A stretch of 44,694 nucleotides of DNA, from positions 1-44,694 of the forward strand of contig NZ_ACJM01000020.1 of the NCBI RefSeq assembly GCF_000174415.1, read 5' to 3'. Origin of the DNA: Dethiobacter alkaliphilus AHT 1 (lineage in GTDB: Bacteria > Bacillota > Dethiobacteria > Dethiobacterales > Dethiobacteraceae). Positions 8,005 through 15,897 of this stretch are shown here, piece after piece (position 1 is the first letter of the stretch; each line of letters opens with the position of its first letter). Made by a program: the position numbers and the translations under genes. The notes beneath the pieces are model-generated. The model was not told the DNA's origin. It saw only the letters and a program-made list of their open reading frames with translations, and made no database searches.

Positions 8005-8817
8005 ATGAGCAGAAAGCGCCTGGTAATGTTGTTTTTCGGCCTGGGACTAGCCATATTGTTGATTACCATGGTTACCAAAGCCCATGTAGTGACTGTTAAG
8101 CACTATGAGGTGGCAATTGAGGAATTGCCGCCTGCTTTTGATGGTTTGCGCATTCTTCATGTTACCGATTTGCACAGTAAGAAATATGGTGATAAACAAA
8201 AAGGCTTAGCAGAACTTTTAGACAAAGAGGAATATGATTTAGTAGCTGTTACCGGAGATATTGTGGATATGAGAAACAGGAGTTTGGAGCCTGCTACTAA
8301 GTTTATTGAACTGTTGGGGGACAAACCGGTATTCTTTGTTCCCGGAAATCATGAGGTTAAAACAGGGATTGAATTCAGAACGAAACTGGATGAATTGGAA
8401 GTAACCCGATTGGAGAACAGGGCGCTAAAGTTTCAATATGGGGGGCAGCATATCTGGTTGGTGGGGGTTAATGATCCGCACGAAGATCGGGATAAGTTGG
8501 CAAACGCCCTAAGCGAGGTTATCGATGGTTCACCCAGGGTACTTCTGGCTCATTCACCTACCATATTTGAACAGGCGGTGAAGCAGGAAATCGATTTGGT
8601 ATTGGTCGGCCATACCCACGGAGGCCAGATTCGCTTACCCTTTTTAGGGGTATTGTTTATTTCCGGACAGGGTCTGTTTCCCCGATATGTGTACGGGGAG
8701 TATATGGAAGGAAAAACAACCATGATTGTAAACAGCGGCATTGGAGAAACTGTGTTTAATATCCGATTAAAGACCAATCCGGAAATTGTTATTGTAACCT
8801 TGCGGCCTATAAGTTAA
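8005..8817 (+). CDS. Metallophosphoesterase, membrane-anchored (YkuE-like)
   Basis: A calcineurin-like phosphoesterase of about 270 residues with one N-terminal membrane helix (about 5-23). The five metal-site motifs are present in order: DLH in HVTDLHSKK, GD in VTGDIVD, GNHE in FVPGNHEVK, H in LLAHSPT, and GHTHGGQ in VLVGHTHGGQIRLP. Both di-metal ligands and the catalytic His are therefore kept. YkuE-type relatives act at the cell envelope; the true substrate is unknown. The start at 8005 is chosen over the ATG at 7987 because GAGGGG lies 7 bases before it. It appears to be a single-gene unit. Confidence 0.85.
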   Translation: MSRKRLVMLFFGLGLAILLITMVTKAHVVTVKHYEVAIEELPPAFDGLRILHVTDLHSKKYGDKQKGLAELLDKEEYDLVAVTGDIVDMRNRSLEPATKFIELLGDKPVFFVPGNHEVKTGIEFRTKLDELEVTRLENRALKFQYGGQHIWLVGVNDPHEDRDKLANALSEVIDGSPRVLLAHSPTIFEQAVKQEIDLVLVGHTHGGQIRLPFLGVLFISGQGLFPRYVYGEYMEGKTTMIVNSGIGETVFNIRLKTNPEIVIVTLRPIS

Positions 8818-8892
8818 ATTATTCGGTGTAGGAATTCGGTTTCTAAAATAGAATAATATAATGGTATTATAAATGAGGCAGGGAGGTGTTTT

Positions 8893-9471
8893 ATGATTAA
8901 AGAAGGTTTCAGTAAGTTTTACTGGGGATTTTTTTTCATTCTCATTAGTTTTCGCATTCAGGGGTTGGACATCATTCCTGATATTGTGGGTTTTATCCTC
9001 ATAGCTGACGGGGTGGGTAAGCTGCTGTCAGAGAGCGATTATTTCCAAACTGCACAAAAATATACCCTCCCCATGATTCTTCTGTCTATCTTTAGTATTT
9101 ATGAACCGCCGGTAGAGCAAGCTGGAATTAATTTCGGTTTTTTAGGCCCAATGGGAGTATTGATTTCCATTGCTTCTTTGGTGTTAACCCTATTGCTGGC
9201 CTATAATATCTTTATGGGGATCAAAGAGATGGCAGAGCAGCGTAATAAGACTGCAATAGCAGCAGAAGCCGAACAGAGGTGGAACCAATTTTTGTGGCTG
9301 AATCTGGCATATATACTTCTGTTTGTGTTAATCTTTGTCCCTCCACTGGCAATTTTAATGATAATTGGGCTATTAATCGCATCCATTGCTTTAACCATCG
9401 CAATTATGCGGTTAATGAAGCAGTGTGAAGAGGAACTGCTGCCCTCCGACACACAGTTTAGGGATGCTTAA
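8893..9471 (+). CDS. Integral membrane protein, unknown function
   Basis: A 192-residue protein with about five hydrophobic segments (residues 8-25, 28-45, 56-70, 80-108 and a long one at 135-178). The opening, FYWGFFFILISFRIQGLDIIPDIVG, resembles a conserved type of Firmicutes membrane protein of unknown role. No catalytic motif is visible. GCAGGGAGGTGTTTT precedes the ATG, and TATAAT-like sequence at 8856-8862 may be its promoter. A strong terminator follows within 10 bases of the stop. Confidence 0.72.
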   Translation: MIKEGFSKFYWGFFFILISFRIQGLDIIPDIVGFILIADGVGKLLSESDYFQTAQKYTLPMILLSIFSIYEPPVEQAGINFGFLGPMGVLISIASLVLTLLLAYNIFMGIKEMAEQRNKTAIAAEAEQRWNQFLWLNLAYILLFVLIFVPPLAILMIIGLLIASIALTIAIMRLMKQCEEELLPSDTQFRDA

Positions 9472-9480
9472 CTCTAGAGG

Positions 9481-9506
9481 ACCGTCCTTTGCGACGGTTC
9501 TTTTTT
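9481..9506 (+). terminator. Intrinsic terminator after the membrane protein
   Basis: ACCGTC and GACGGT form a 6-bp stem with a 6-base loop, followed by TCTTTTTT. Repeat copy B begins at the next base. Confidence 0.85.
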
Positions 9507-9606
9507 GTACTGCTAGAAATTATAACGCTTCGCAGATAGCGAAGCTGCTAATGTGAGCAGTACTGAAAAGAGCGCGCTGAGGAAACCGAAAGAGCGCGCC
9601 TTTCTT
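9507..9606 (+). repeat. Dispersed structured repeat, copy B (most complete)
   Basis: The closing stem is GTACTGCT (9507-9514) with AGCAGTAC (9556-9563), a perfect 8 bp. Inside is the hairpin GCTTCGC-AGATA-GCGAAGC. The tail forms a second hairpin, GCGCGCT with AGCGCGC, then CCTTTCTT, which looks like a terminator. An alternative local pairing, CTGCT (9545-9549) with AGCAG (9556-9560), excludes the closing stem. No protein is encoded; a 70-codon open frame over this stretch lacks a ribosome site. Confidence 0.85.
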
Positions 9607-9608
9607 GT

Positions 9609-9675
9609 AAGGAATTATAACGCAGATAGCGAAGCTGCTAAGGTAAGCAGTACTGATATGCGCGCTGTTCTTTTA
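9609..9675 (+). repeat. Dispersed structured repeat, copy C (decayed)
   Basis: It follows copy B in tandem after 2 bases. It keeps GGAATTATAACG, AGATAGCGAAGCTGCTAA and AGCAGTACTGA but has lost CTTCG, which removes the left arm of the inner hairpin. The left arm of the closing stem is also missing. From 9676 to about 9890 I see only AT-rich sequence without features. Confidence 0.75.
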
Positions 9676-9893
9676 CTTTATATTGGTAGCAGGAAGATGG
9701 TTGTGAAAGTGCGGGACAAAAGTACTGTGAATTTTATCCTGGGACATATTTTGGAGCTCTTTTAGCCTAGGAAGCATTATTTTATATAGGCTTTGCTGAT
9801 GAGGCTTACAAATAAGGAAAAATGGCAGTAAATTGAAAAATCTGAACAGTTTCGTAAACCATGATTTGCAGAGAGGTTTTGTGGGGTATTGCG

Positions 9894-9920
9894 TGGTATA
9901 ATTCTCTACAACGACGTTGT
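9894..9920 (+). promoter_or_regulatory. Extended -10 promoter with downstream palindrome
   Basis: TGGTATAAT at 9894-9902 is an extended -10 element (TGn plus TATAAT); no good -35 is seen. Six bases later ACAACG-A-CGTTGT (9908-9920) is a perfect 13-base palindrome at the expected transcription start, a position typical of a repressor site. It would drive the lipoprotein gene at 10029 with a leader of about 120 bases. Confidence 0.55.
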
Positions 9921-10028
9921 TGGGCTTATGCTAAGGAATGTTGTAACAAACTCCAAAGGGGGGATAGTCAGCCGGCATTGTTTGAAGCTTCATGAAACTT
10001 AAACCATAACATCAAGGAGGGGCAAAAA

Positions 10029-11093
10029 TTGTTAAAGAAGGGTTTATTAGTTTCGCTGGTTGTATTGTTGGCAGGTGTGTTACTTATCGGATGCGGGGAA
10101 ACAGAAGGTACACCGGATGCGGAACCCGGTTCCCTGGAAGGTCGCTATGTGGGGTACTCATGGCGTGGTGAGGCCGGTGGTACCACACTGGAAGAAGCAG
10201 ACCGCTATATTGAGACAATTTTGGAGCTCGATGAAGACGGTATCATCCAAGATGCTAAAATGCGCTTTTTCGTTCAGGTAGACGGTTACTGGACAACCCG
10301 TCAAAGCGGTCAGGCCTATGTTGATGTGGATTTCTCCGTAGATCCTACTCCTGCAGTACCGGGTGAAGACTACGAACAGGGAGATTCCATGTTCACTGTT
10401 TACACCGTGGATATGATGTCTTTATATACTGCTGCTGTAGATTCGGACGGAACTGTAGCTGCTGCCATTGTAGATCCCGTTCTCCGTTACATGCATGAAA
10501 TGAAATTCCCTGCTGATTTCGATTTTGACCGCACCGTGGGTGAACTGACAATCGGCAGTGGACTGGCCGTTCCCACTACCCGGACTTCCGGTTCCGGACT
10601 AATAAGACCAGATAACTGGGATGATCTTGCTGATAACACTCTGTTTGATGTTTCTCCCTGGTCTCACGTCTTAACCGATGAAGGTACAATGGCAGGAATC
10701 TCCGACTCCTCCACAGTACAGGAACTGCTGGAAGCTTTAGGCGTAGAATTTGTTGACGGTGTACCTCAGGAAATGGATGCCGTGTACGGACGTTATGGCC
10801 TGGGCGGCTGGGACGGTAACTTCAATGCTATTGCCGAATACCTGATTGGCCAGGATGCAACTGAGTATACTTCCTTAATTGACTGGTCCGTTGAGCGCTA
10901 TTCCGCCAATATTGATGAAGACAATCAGTTTGGTCTTGATACAGAGTCCGGTGCTACACGCACTGTGCAGGATTCCATTGATGGAATTTCCGGTGCAACT
11001 GTTCGTCTTTCCCGCGAATCCACCTCCTATCAGAGAGCGCTGGTGGAAGCAGGGATTATCAGTGAAGCAGACGTGATTATCGGCCGCTTCTAA
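10029..11093 (+). CDS. Lipoprotein with a C-terminal FMN-binding-type motif
   Basis: A 354-residue secreted lipoprotein. The signal peptide ends at lipobox LIGC (Cys22). An acidic, soluble body follows, with no membrane helices. Near the C-terminus DGISGATV (Thr324) fits the S/T-GAT motif where ApbE attaches FMN covalently to threonine in FMN-binding domains. The rest of the protein does not clearly match a family I know, so the FMN assignment is tentative. The start is TTG with AAGGAGGGG upstream. The high Asp/Glu content suits a surface protein of a salt- or alkali-adapted cell. It has its own promoter and terminator. Confidence 0.7.
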   Translation: MLKKGLLVSLVVLLAGVLLIGCGETEGTPDAEPGSLEGRYVGYSWRGEAGGTTLEEADRYIETILELDEDGIIQDAKMRFFVQVDGYWTTRQSGQAYVDVDFSVDPTPAVPGEDYEQGDSMFTVYTVDMMSLYTAAVDSDGTVAAAIVDPVLRYMHEMKFPADFDFDRTVGELTIGSGLAVPTTRTSGSGLIRPDNWDDLADNTLFDVSPWSHVLTDEGTMAGISDSSTVQELLEALGVEFVDGVPQEMDAVYGRYGLGGWDGNFNAIAEYLIGQDATEYTSLIDWSVERYSANIDEDNQFGLDTESGATRTVQDSIDGISGATVRLSRESTSYQRALVEAGIISEADVIIGRF

Positions 11094-11120
11094 ATTGTTA
11101 AATTAGAAAATGCAAAAATA

Positions 11121-11149
11121 AAAGGGCTGCCTTGAGGCGGCCCTTTTTT
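11121..11149 (+). terminator. Intrinsic terminator after the lipoprotein gene
   Basis: AAGGGCTGCC and GGCGGCCCTT form a 10-bp stem with one G-U pair and a TTGA loop, followed by six T. It lies 30 bases after the stop. Confidence 0.9.
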
Positions 11150-11251
11150 GCTGCCTGCTGCCAAAATAATCCTATGGTTGTTTTAACTCTTAACCCGGCA
11201 TATAAGTTAGGAAAGATATTATTAGCAGACTGATGTTTTGGAGGTGCTGCT

Positions 11252-11428
11252 TTGCGGAGTATCTCGTATCTTATTGCTTGTCCCAAGTGCAAGGCCGCCA
11301 GGAGAATCCTCGCTGATGAAATTCTTGAATCAGCTTTTGTCTTATGTTTAAAGTGTTATGAAATTAATGCGGTGAGCAGAACAGAAGTAATGCAGGTAGT
11401 GGGGGATAATCCGGACATCTTAGAGTAG
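11252..11428 (+). CDS. Zinc-ribbon microprotein, unknown function
   Basis: A 58-residue protein with two CxxC pairs, CPKC (residues 10-13) and CLKC (32-35), spaced as in a zinc ribbon. The start is TTG at 11252 with GGAGGT 6 bases upstream. The C-terminus is acidic and contains no further motif. It lies between the lipoprotein terminator and the large protease. A role in nucleic acid or protein binding would be typical of zinc ribbons but is not shown here. Confidence 0.65.
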   Translation: MRSISYLIACPKCKAARRILADEILESAFVLCLKCYEINAVSRTEVMQVVGDNPDILE

Positions 11429-11539
11429 AAGAAATGTTGCCCTTATGATAGACTAGGGGTGAACGGTTAGATTAGAAAAACATGTTTAAGATTAGCTACC
11501 AAAGTCAGAAAATTCTGATATTAACCCGGAGGGTTTAGG

Positions 11540-14500
11540 ATGAATCGCAAAGCCATTGTCAGTAATTTGGTAGGGGAAGATACGAACGGCATCATTGCTG
11601 TGGCCCGTGAGGAAGGGTGTGCGGTGGAGCATGTGCTGCCTTACGGTATCCTGATTGAGGGAAACCGAAACCAGTTGTTGCGTCTGGAGAAGAGCGGCTA
11701 CAGGGTGAAAATTCTCACTGATGTGGGTGTTTTAGAGGTTGGGGACCACCGGATATTGACCGTTGAAGACAATACGGCGGGATTATCGCCACAGCAGTTA
11801 AAAATATGGTCACATTTTTTGCTTCAGCTAATAGCGCCACCGGCAAAGGATTGGATAGTCAAATTGGAACAACTGGGACTTGATGTGGTGGAGCCTGTTT
11901 CCGCCTACGGACTGTTTGTGGTGGGTAATATGCAGATGGTGGACGAGGCGGTAAAGCTGCCTTATGTCTCGTGGGCAGGTCCCTTTTTACCCCAGTACCG
12001 CCTGCATAACAGTACTTGGGATCTTAGCGGAACTGTCAGATATATCAGCATTGCGGCTTACCCGCCAGACAGGATTTCTAAGGTTGCTGATGCCGTTATA
12101 AACTATGGGGGCAAAGTAATCAGAGAGACTGTACCGCCGTTTTATTACTACGGTCAATACGGAGAGCTCCTTGTGGAAATGGCAGCGGAAAACATCAAGA
12201 AGATTGCGCAGCTGCCGGCAGTAAGGTGGATTGAATATGCTCCTCCTCAGGCCGGGCTGGAAGGGGAGAGGGAAGCACAGATTGTGGCGGGTAATTTAAA
12301 TAGCGCTGCTTACCCTGATAAATCACCTCTGCCCGGGTATACAGGTTGGCTTGAGGGGCTGGGCATTGACGGCGGCAGTGGAGTGAAAGTGGCCATCTGT
12401 GATTCGGGAGTTGATACCAATGATAAAAACAATAAGACAGGACACCGTGATTTGCTGGGACGGCAAAATTCTTTTTTGGACTATGGTGACGGAGATTACT
12501 GCCCGGAGGATTTAGCTCACGGTACCCATGTGGCCTCCATCGCCGTTGGGAGTGCCGGAACAGGCCAGAAGGACGGGGATGGCTTTTACTGGGGACAGGG
12601 AGTGGCGCCACGGGCAGAGTATGTGAATCAGAATATATTGCTTGGACCGTGGCCACCGGACTGGCAAAAGTTAGTCCGGGATGCAGCTGTAAAAGGGGCT
12701 CAGGTGATGAATAACAGTTGGTGTTCCGGAAAAGCTCCCGGTGACGGATATACGCTTCCGGCCCGGACATTTGACCGGCTTATTCGTGATGCAGTTCCCG
12801 GTACGGCCAGACCCCGGGGACTTGCCGTGATATTTTCCGCAGGAAATGCCGGGCCCGGCTCTTTTTCCATCACACCACCCAAAGAACTGAAAAATGCCAT
12901 TGTGGTAGGTAACTCACTTAATTATAATCCGGATAAGCGTTTCCGCTGCAAAGATATCAGAGGGGTTTTTGGAGCATCCAGCCGTGGTCCCGCTAGGGAC
13001 GGGCGGATATTGCCCACGGTGGTTGCTCCGGGAACAGATGTGGCGGCGGCACTTTCGCAGGGCTCGCGACGCACTCCCATTGTGGGGTCCGGAGATAAGG
13101 TCCACAGAAGTACTAACCGGTATGTATATATGACGGGGACGTCCATGTCCGCCCCGCTTATTAGTGGTGCCTGCGCCTTATTAATAGAGTGGTGGCGCCG
13201 GCGAACAGGTGGCAAAGATCCCAGCCCGGCAATGCTTAAGGCGCTGTTGATAAATGGGGCGGAGAACCAGGCCGGTGGTCAGGATTGGCGTTGCATCAGT
13301 GAAACTGGTGAATGGATTATGCTGGAAGATGGTAGCTACTGCCGCCCTCTGGAATTTTATCCGCTGGAGATAGTTAGTGGATACGAGACTATGACCGCTG
13401 TTAAGAAACATGAGGCGCTGGAGCCGGGTGAGTGGCATTACAGTGCTAAAGATCAAATGTTATATGTCCGTATGCCTCTTAATTTCAGGCCGATGGACTC
13501 GTCGGCACCGTTACTTTATGCGCTTGCACCGCACCCGCTGGGCTCGTTGCCCGACAATACACAAGGATGGGGCAGGGTCAGTCTGAACAATATTTTGCTG
13601 CAGTCTCCGGCCAGCGACAGAGGAGCTAAGATTTTTATTGATGAAGAACATACCTTTACTGCCACCGGGCAGCAATACGTACTTAAGGTGGCGCCTGCGG
13701 ACAGCAGTTTGCCAATGCGTTTTACTCTGGTTTGGACCGATGCCCCTGCATCTCCCGGTAGCGGCAGGGTTCTTGTTAATGATTTAGACCTGGAGGTGCA
13801 GGAGATAGACGGAAAAAACCGCATATATAAGGGCAATGTTTTTGCCGGTGGTTACTCCAGGGCCGGAGGGCACTATGATGCCCTTAACAATGTGGAGTGT
13901 GTGTATTTACAAAAACCGGCTGGGGTTTATGAAGTACGGGTTGTCGCTTCGGCCTTGCGTGCTTTGGCTAAACCACCTTTTGGCTGCAGGAAGCATGGTC
14001 AGGATTTTGCGCTGGTGATTGATAATGCGGAGCAGGTTTCCGACAAACCCGTTAATCTTTTTCCGGTGGTGGAGCAGTGTAAAAACTCGCAGGAGGTTAA
14101 TAACATTCTTAAGGTTGCCTGTAAGCAGCTTTTGGTATCATTACGGGCAGGAGACAGTGTGGGGCTGACTGATCTGGAAACAGATTGTTCGCAGGCCCGC
14201 AGCCAGGCCATACGAACTATCACCGGTAGATCCATCCGCAAAAGTACCGGGTCAAGATTGCTGGTTAAAAGCAAGGGATGTAAGTCCGGTGCGGGGGGAC
14301 TAATGGCGGCCGCCAATATGGCGGCCGGGATAAAGGGCGAAAAATCGCTGATTTTGTTTTCCGGAGCCAAACAGGAAGGTTGCTTGCAGTGTGTTGACAA
14401 TGGTCAAAAGCAATTGCGGGACAAACAAGATTTAAATATCCACACGTGCGCACTTGGCCCTCACGCCAATCACTATTACCTGGCAGAACTGGCTGCCGCA

Positions 14501-15223
14501 CATCATGGCCGCTATTTTTATGCGCCGGATGCGTCTTATCTGGCAGAAGTCTGTAATTACCTGCGTGCAGAGCTTACCGGCCATGGTGTGGTGTTAAATG
14601 AGACGGTGAAGGGAAGTGGCGGTGCTGTATCTGCTTTGGTAGAAGAAAACGCTGAAGAGGTGACCTTTACTTTTTTCTGGCCTGATGTTCCCAAAAAGGT
14701 GGTTCATGATCCAAGACACATAAACGAAATAGGGGTGCGCCTGACTAGCCCCGACGGTCAGCAGGTGCATCCAAACAGTAGTTGGTTGTACAGACAGGAC
14801 GGGGCCGGCCATGTGCTTTTTCGCATTATGAAGCCCCGGCCGGGATACTGGAAGCTACAACTCTTAGCAGGCAGGGAAATGGATATCCAATATACTGTGA
14901 GTGCTTTAGTTAAGTCATCCCTGCATTTGCAGCTGGACACCTCCGTATATCAATCTACACTTAAAATCATGGCTCATGTTAAGGAAAAAGATGCTGCTCT
15001 GACCGGTTGGCGGCCCTTTGCCAGGTTATTATCAGCAAATGTTTCAAAAGATAACGTTCGCTTTAATGAAATTGACGGAGGCAAAGAGCAGGGAGCAATC
15101 ATTGACTGCAAAGATATATCCGGACCGTGTAACTTGCTTTTACTGGTGGATGGAATTTCTTCTGTCACCGGAACCCCTTTTCGTCGTTTGAAGATGATAA
15201 GTCTGCCGCCTTTAAGATTTTAA
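11540..15223 (+). CDS. Very large subtilisin-like (S8) serine protease with vWA-like domain
   Basis: A 1227-residue peptidase. The catalytic triad is present: Asp288 in CDSGVD, His327 in HGTHVAS and Ser535 in GTSMSAP; the oxyanion Asn436 is in SAGNAGPG. Residues 1-265 hold three divergent repeats of a beta-alpha-beta unit (around 25-60, 105-150 and 180-235). After the protease domain comes a beta-sandwich (about 690-830), as in alkaline proteases of the Kp-43 type. Then comes a vWA-like segment (about 836-1012, with LRAGDSVGL and HHGRYFYAPD) lacking a recognisable MIDAS (DxSxS), and a last beta-rich region. No signal peptide or membrane anchor is visible. GGAGGGTTTAGG precedes the ATG. Confidence 0.88.
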   Translation: MNRKAIVSNLVGEDTNGIIAVAREEGCAVEHVLPYGILIEGNRNQLLRLEKSGYRVKILTDVGVLEVGDHRILTVEDNTAGLSPQQLKIWSHFLLQLIAPPAKDWIVKLEQLGLDVVEPVSAYGLFVVGNMQMVDEAVKLPYVSWAGPFLPQYRLHNSTWDLSGTVRYISIAAYPPDRISKVADAVINYGGKVIRETVPPFYYYGQYGELLVEMAAENIKKIAQLPAVRWIEYAPPQAGLEGEREAQIVAGNLNSAAYPDKSPLPGYTGWLEGLGIDGGSGVKVAICDSGVDTNDKNNKTGHRDLLGRQNSFLDYGDGDYCPEDLAHGTHVASIAVGSAGTGQKDGDGFYWGQGVAPRAEYVNQNILLGPWPPDWQKLVRDAAVKGAQVMNNSWCSGKAPGDGYTLPARTFDRLIRDAVPGTARPRGLAVIFSAGNAGPGSFSITPPKELKNAIVVGNSLNYNPDKRFRCKDIRGVFGASSRGPARDGRILPTVVAPGTDVAAALSQGSRRTPIVGSGDKVHRSTNRYVYMTGTSMSAPLISGACALLIEWWRRRTGGKDPSPAMLKALLINGAENQAGGQDWRCISETGEWIMLEDGSYCRPLEFYPLEIVSGYETMTAVKKHEALEPGEWHYSAKDQMLYVRMPLNFRPMDSSAPLLYALAPHPLGSLPDNTQGWGRVSLNNILLQSPASDRGAKIFIDEEHTFTATGQQYVLKVAPADSSLPMRFTLVWTDAPASPGSGRVLVNDLDLEVQEIDGKNRIYKGNVFAGGYSRAGGHYDALNNVECVYLQKPAGVYEVRVVASALRALAKPPFGCRKHGQDFALVIDNAEQVSDKPVNLFPVVEQCKNSQEVNNILKVACKQLLVSLRAGDSVGLTDLETDCSQARSQAIRTITGRSIRKSTGSRLLVKSKGCKSGAGGLMAAANMAAGIKGEKSLILFSGAKQEGCLQCVDNGQKQLRDKQDLNIHTCALGPHANHYYLAELAAAHHGRYFYAPDASYLAEVCNYLRAELTGHGVVLNETVKGSGGAVSALVEENAEEVTFTFFWPDVPKKVVHDPRHINEIGVRLTSPDGQQVHPNSSWLYRQDGAGHVLFRIMKPRPGYWKLQLLAGREMDIQYTVSALVKSSLHLQLDTSVYQSTLKIMAHVKEKDAALTGWRPFARLLSANVSKDNVRFNEIDGGKEQGAIIDCKDISGPCNLLLLVDGISSVTGTPFRRLKMISLPPLRF

Positions 15224-15283
15224 AGAAAAAAGAGTTATGTGCATTTTCAGAGAAGTTAAGGGATAGGCATAGTAATGTTTAAT

Positions 15284-15318
15284 TAAAAAAAAGTCGTGGC
15301 GATTGTTTTCCACGACTT
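15284..15318 (-). terminator. Intrinsic terminator of the HicB-like gene
   Basis: On the minus strand AAGTCGTGG and CCACGACTT form a 9-bp stem with a 10-base loop, followed by eight T. It lies 18 bases after the stop at 15337 and may also stop plus-strand transcripts from the protease gene. Confidence 0.85.
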
Positions 15319-15336
15319 CTTGGTGCTATTCGGTTT

Positions 15337-15636
15337 TTATACAGGAGTTGCTGCCAAGGGTGTTATTTCCAGATTTACCATGGTGACGATTTCCCCGTCT
15401 TTGGGCTGTTGGTACCTGACACGGTTAATGGGTGTGGGCTCTGGAATCAGATCATTGCCGTCGAGAAGGTTGGCCACATGCAGCATTAGCTCTGCCTGTG
15501 CCTGTAGGACAGCTTTGGTTAGGTTATTTTCGTTGCATACGGAGACGAGGCCGGGTAGGTCGGGGAATTCTACTCGAATGCTGTCTTCTTTTACGTAACA
15601 AACTGCCGGATAAATCAAACGGAATTCCTCTTTCAC
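15337..15636 (-). CDS. HicB-like antitoxin-family protein without HicA partner
   Basis: A 99-residue protein of the HicB RNase-H-like fold, with IYPAVCYVKEDSIRVEFPDLPG, a typical HicB core in which a beta hairpin is followed by D-LPG, and then an amphipathic helix (AVLQAQAELMLHVANLL). HicB proteins usually neutralise the small RNase toxin HicA; no HicA-like frame lies on either side. No C-terminal DNA-binding domain is seen either. The start is GTG at 15636, supported by GGGAGGT 7 bases upstream; the longer frame from 15711 has no ribosome site. Confidence 0.75.
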   Translation of the reverse strand: MKEEFRLIYPAVCYVKEDSIRVEFPDLPGLVSVCNENNLTKAVLQAQAELMLHVANLLDGNDLIPEPTPINRVRYQQPKDGEIVTMVNLEITPLAATPV

Positions 15637-15775
15637 AATGTACACCTCCCTGTATTCTCTCTTATCTATATTGTACTTTCTTTCACAAAAAATATAAAGG
15701 ATTTTTTTCACATAACAGATGTTTGTCGAGGAATAAAATAATTCTTAGAATGAATAGAAAATGTATAAAAATTAC

Positions 15776-15803
15776 TTGAAAAATTCCTAATATTCTATAT
15801 AAT
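15776..15803 (+). promoter_or_regulatory. Sigma-A-type promoter for the CoA-transferase
   Basis: TTGAAA (15776-15781), a 16-base spacer and TATAAT (15798-15803) lie about 95 bases upstream of the start at 15898. The surrounding sequence is AT-rich. Confidence 0.7.
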
Positions 15804-15897
15804 TAAGACTATATGTTTATTGTGTCCTGGCTTACAATAAAATACTTAGCTTTTATTGTTTGAAGTAATCAACAAATTAGGGGAGAGTGACAAAAGC

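Noticed and set aside
5513-9675. Possible CRISPR array from the repeated hairpins
   Set aside because: The copies are kilobases apart or in one decayed tandem, have no regular spacers, and no cas genes are present.
9553-9765. Open frame of 70 codons over repeats B and C
   Set aside because: It runs through repeat sequence and hairpins and has no ribosome site, so it is not a gene.
12195-12770. Long open frame of 191 codons on the minus strand inside the protease gene
   Set aside because: It lies fully antisense to an intact S8 protease domain with all catalytic residues; its protein is low in structure and has no family signal.
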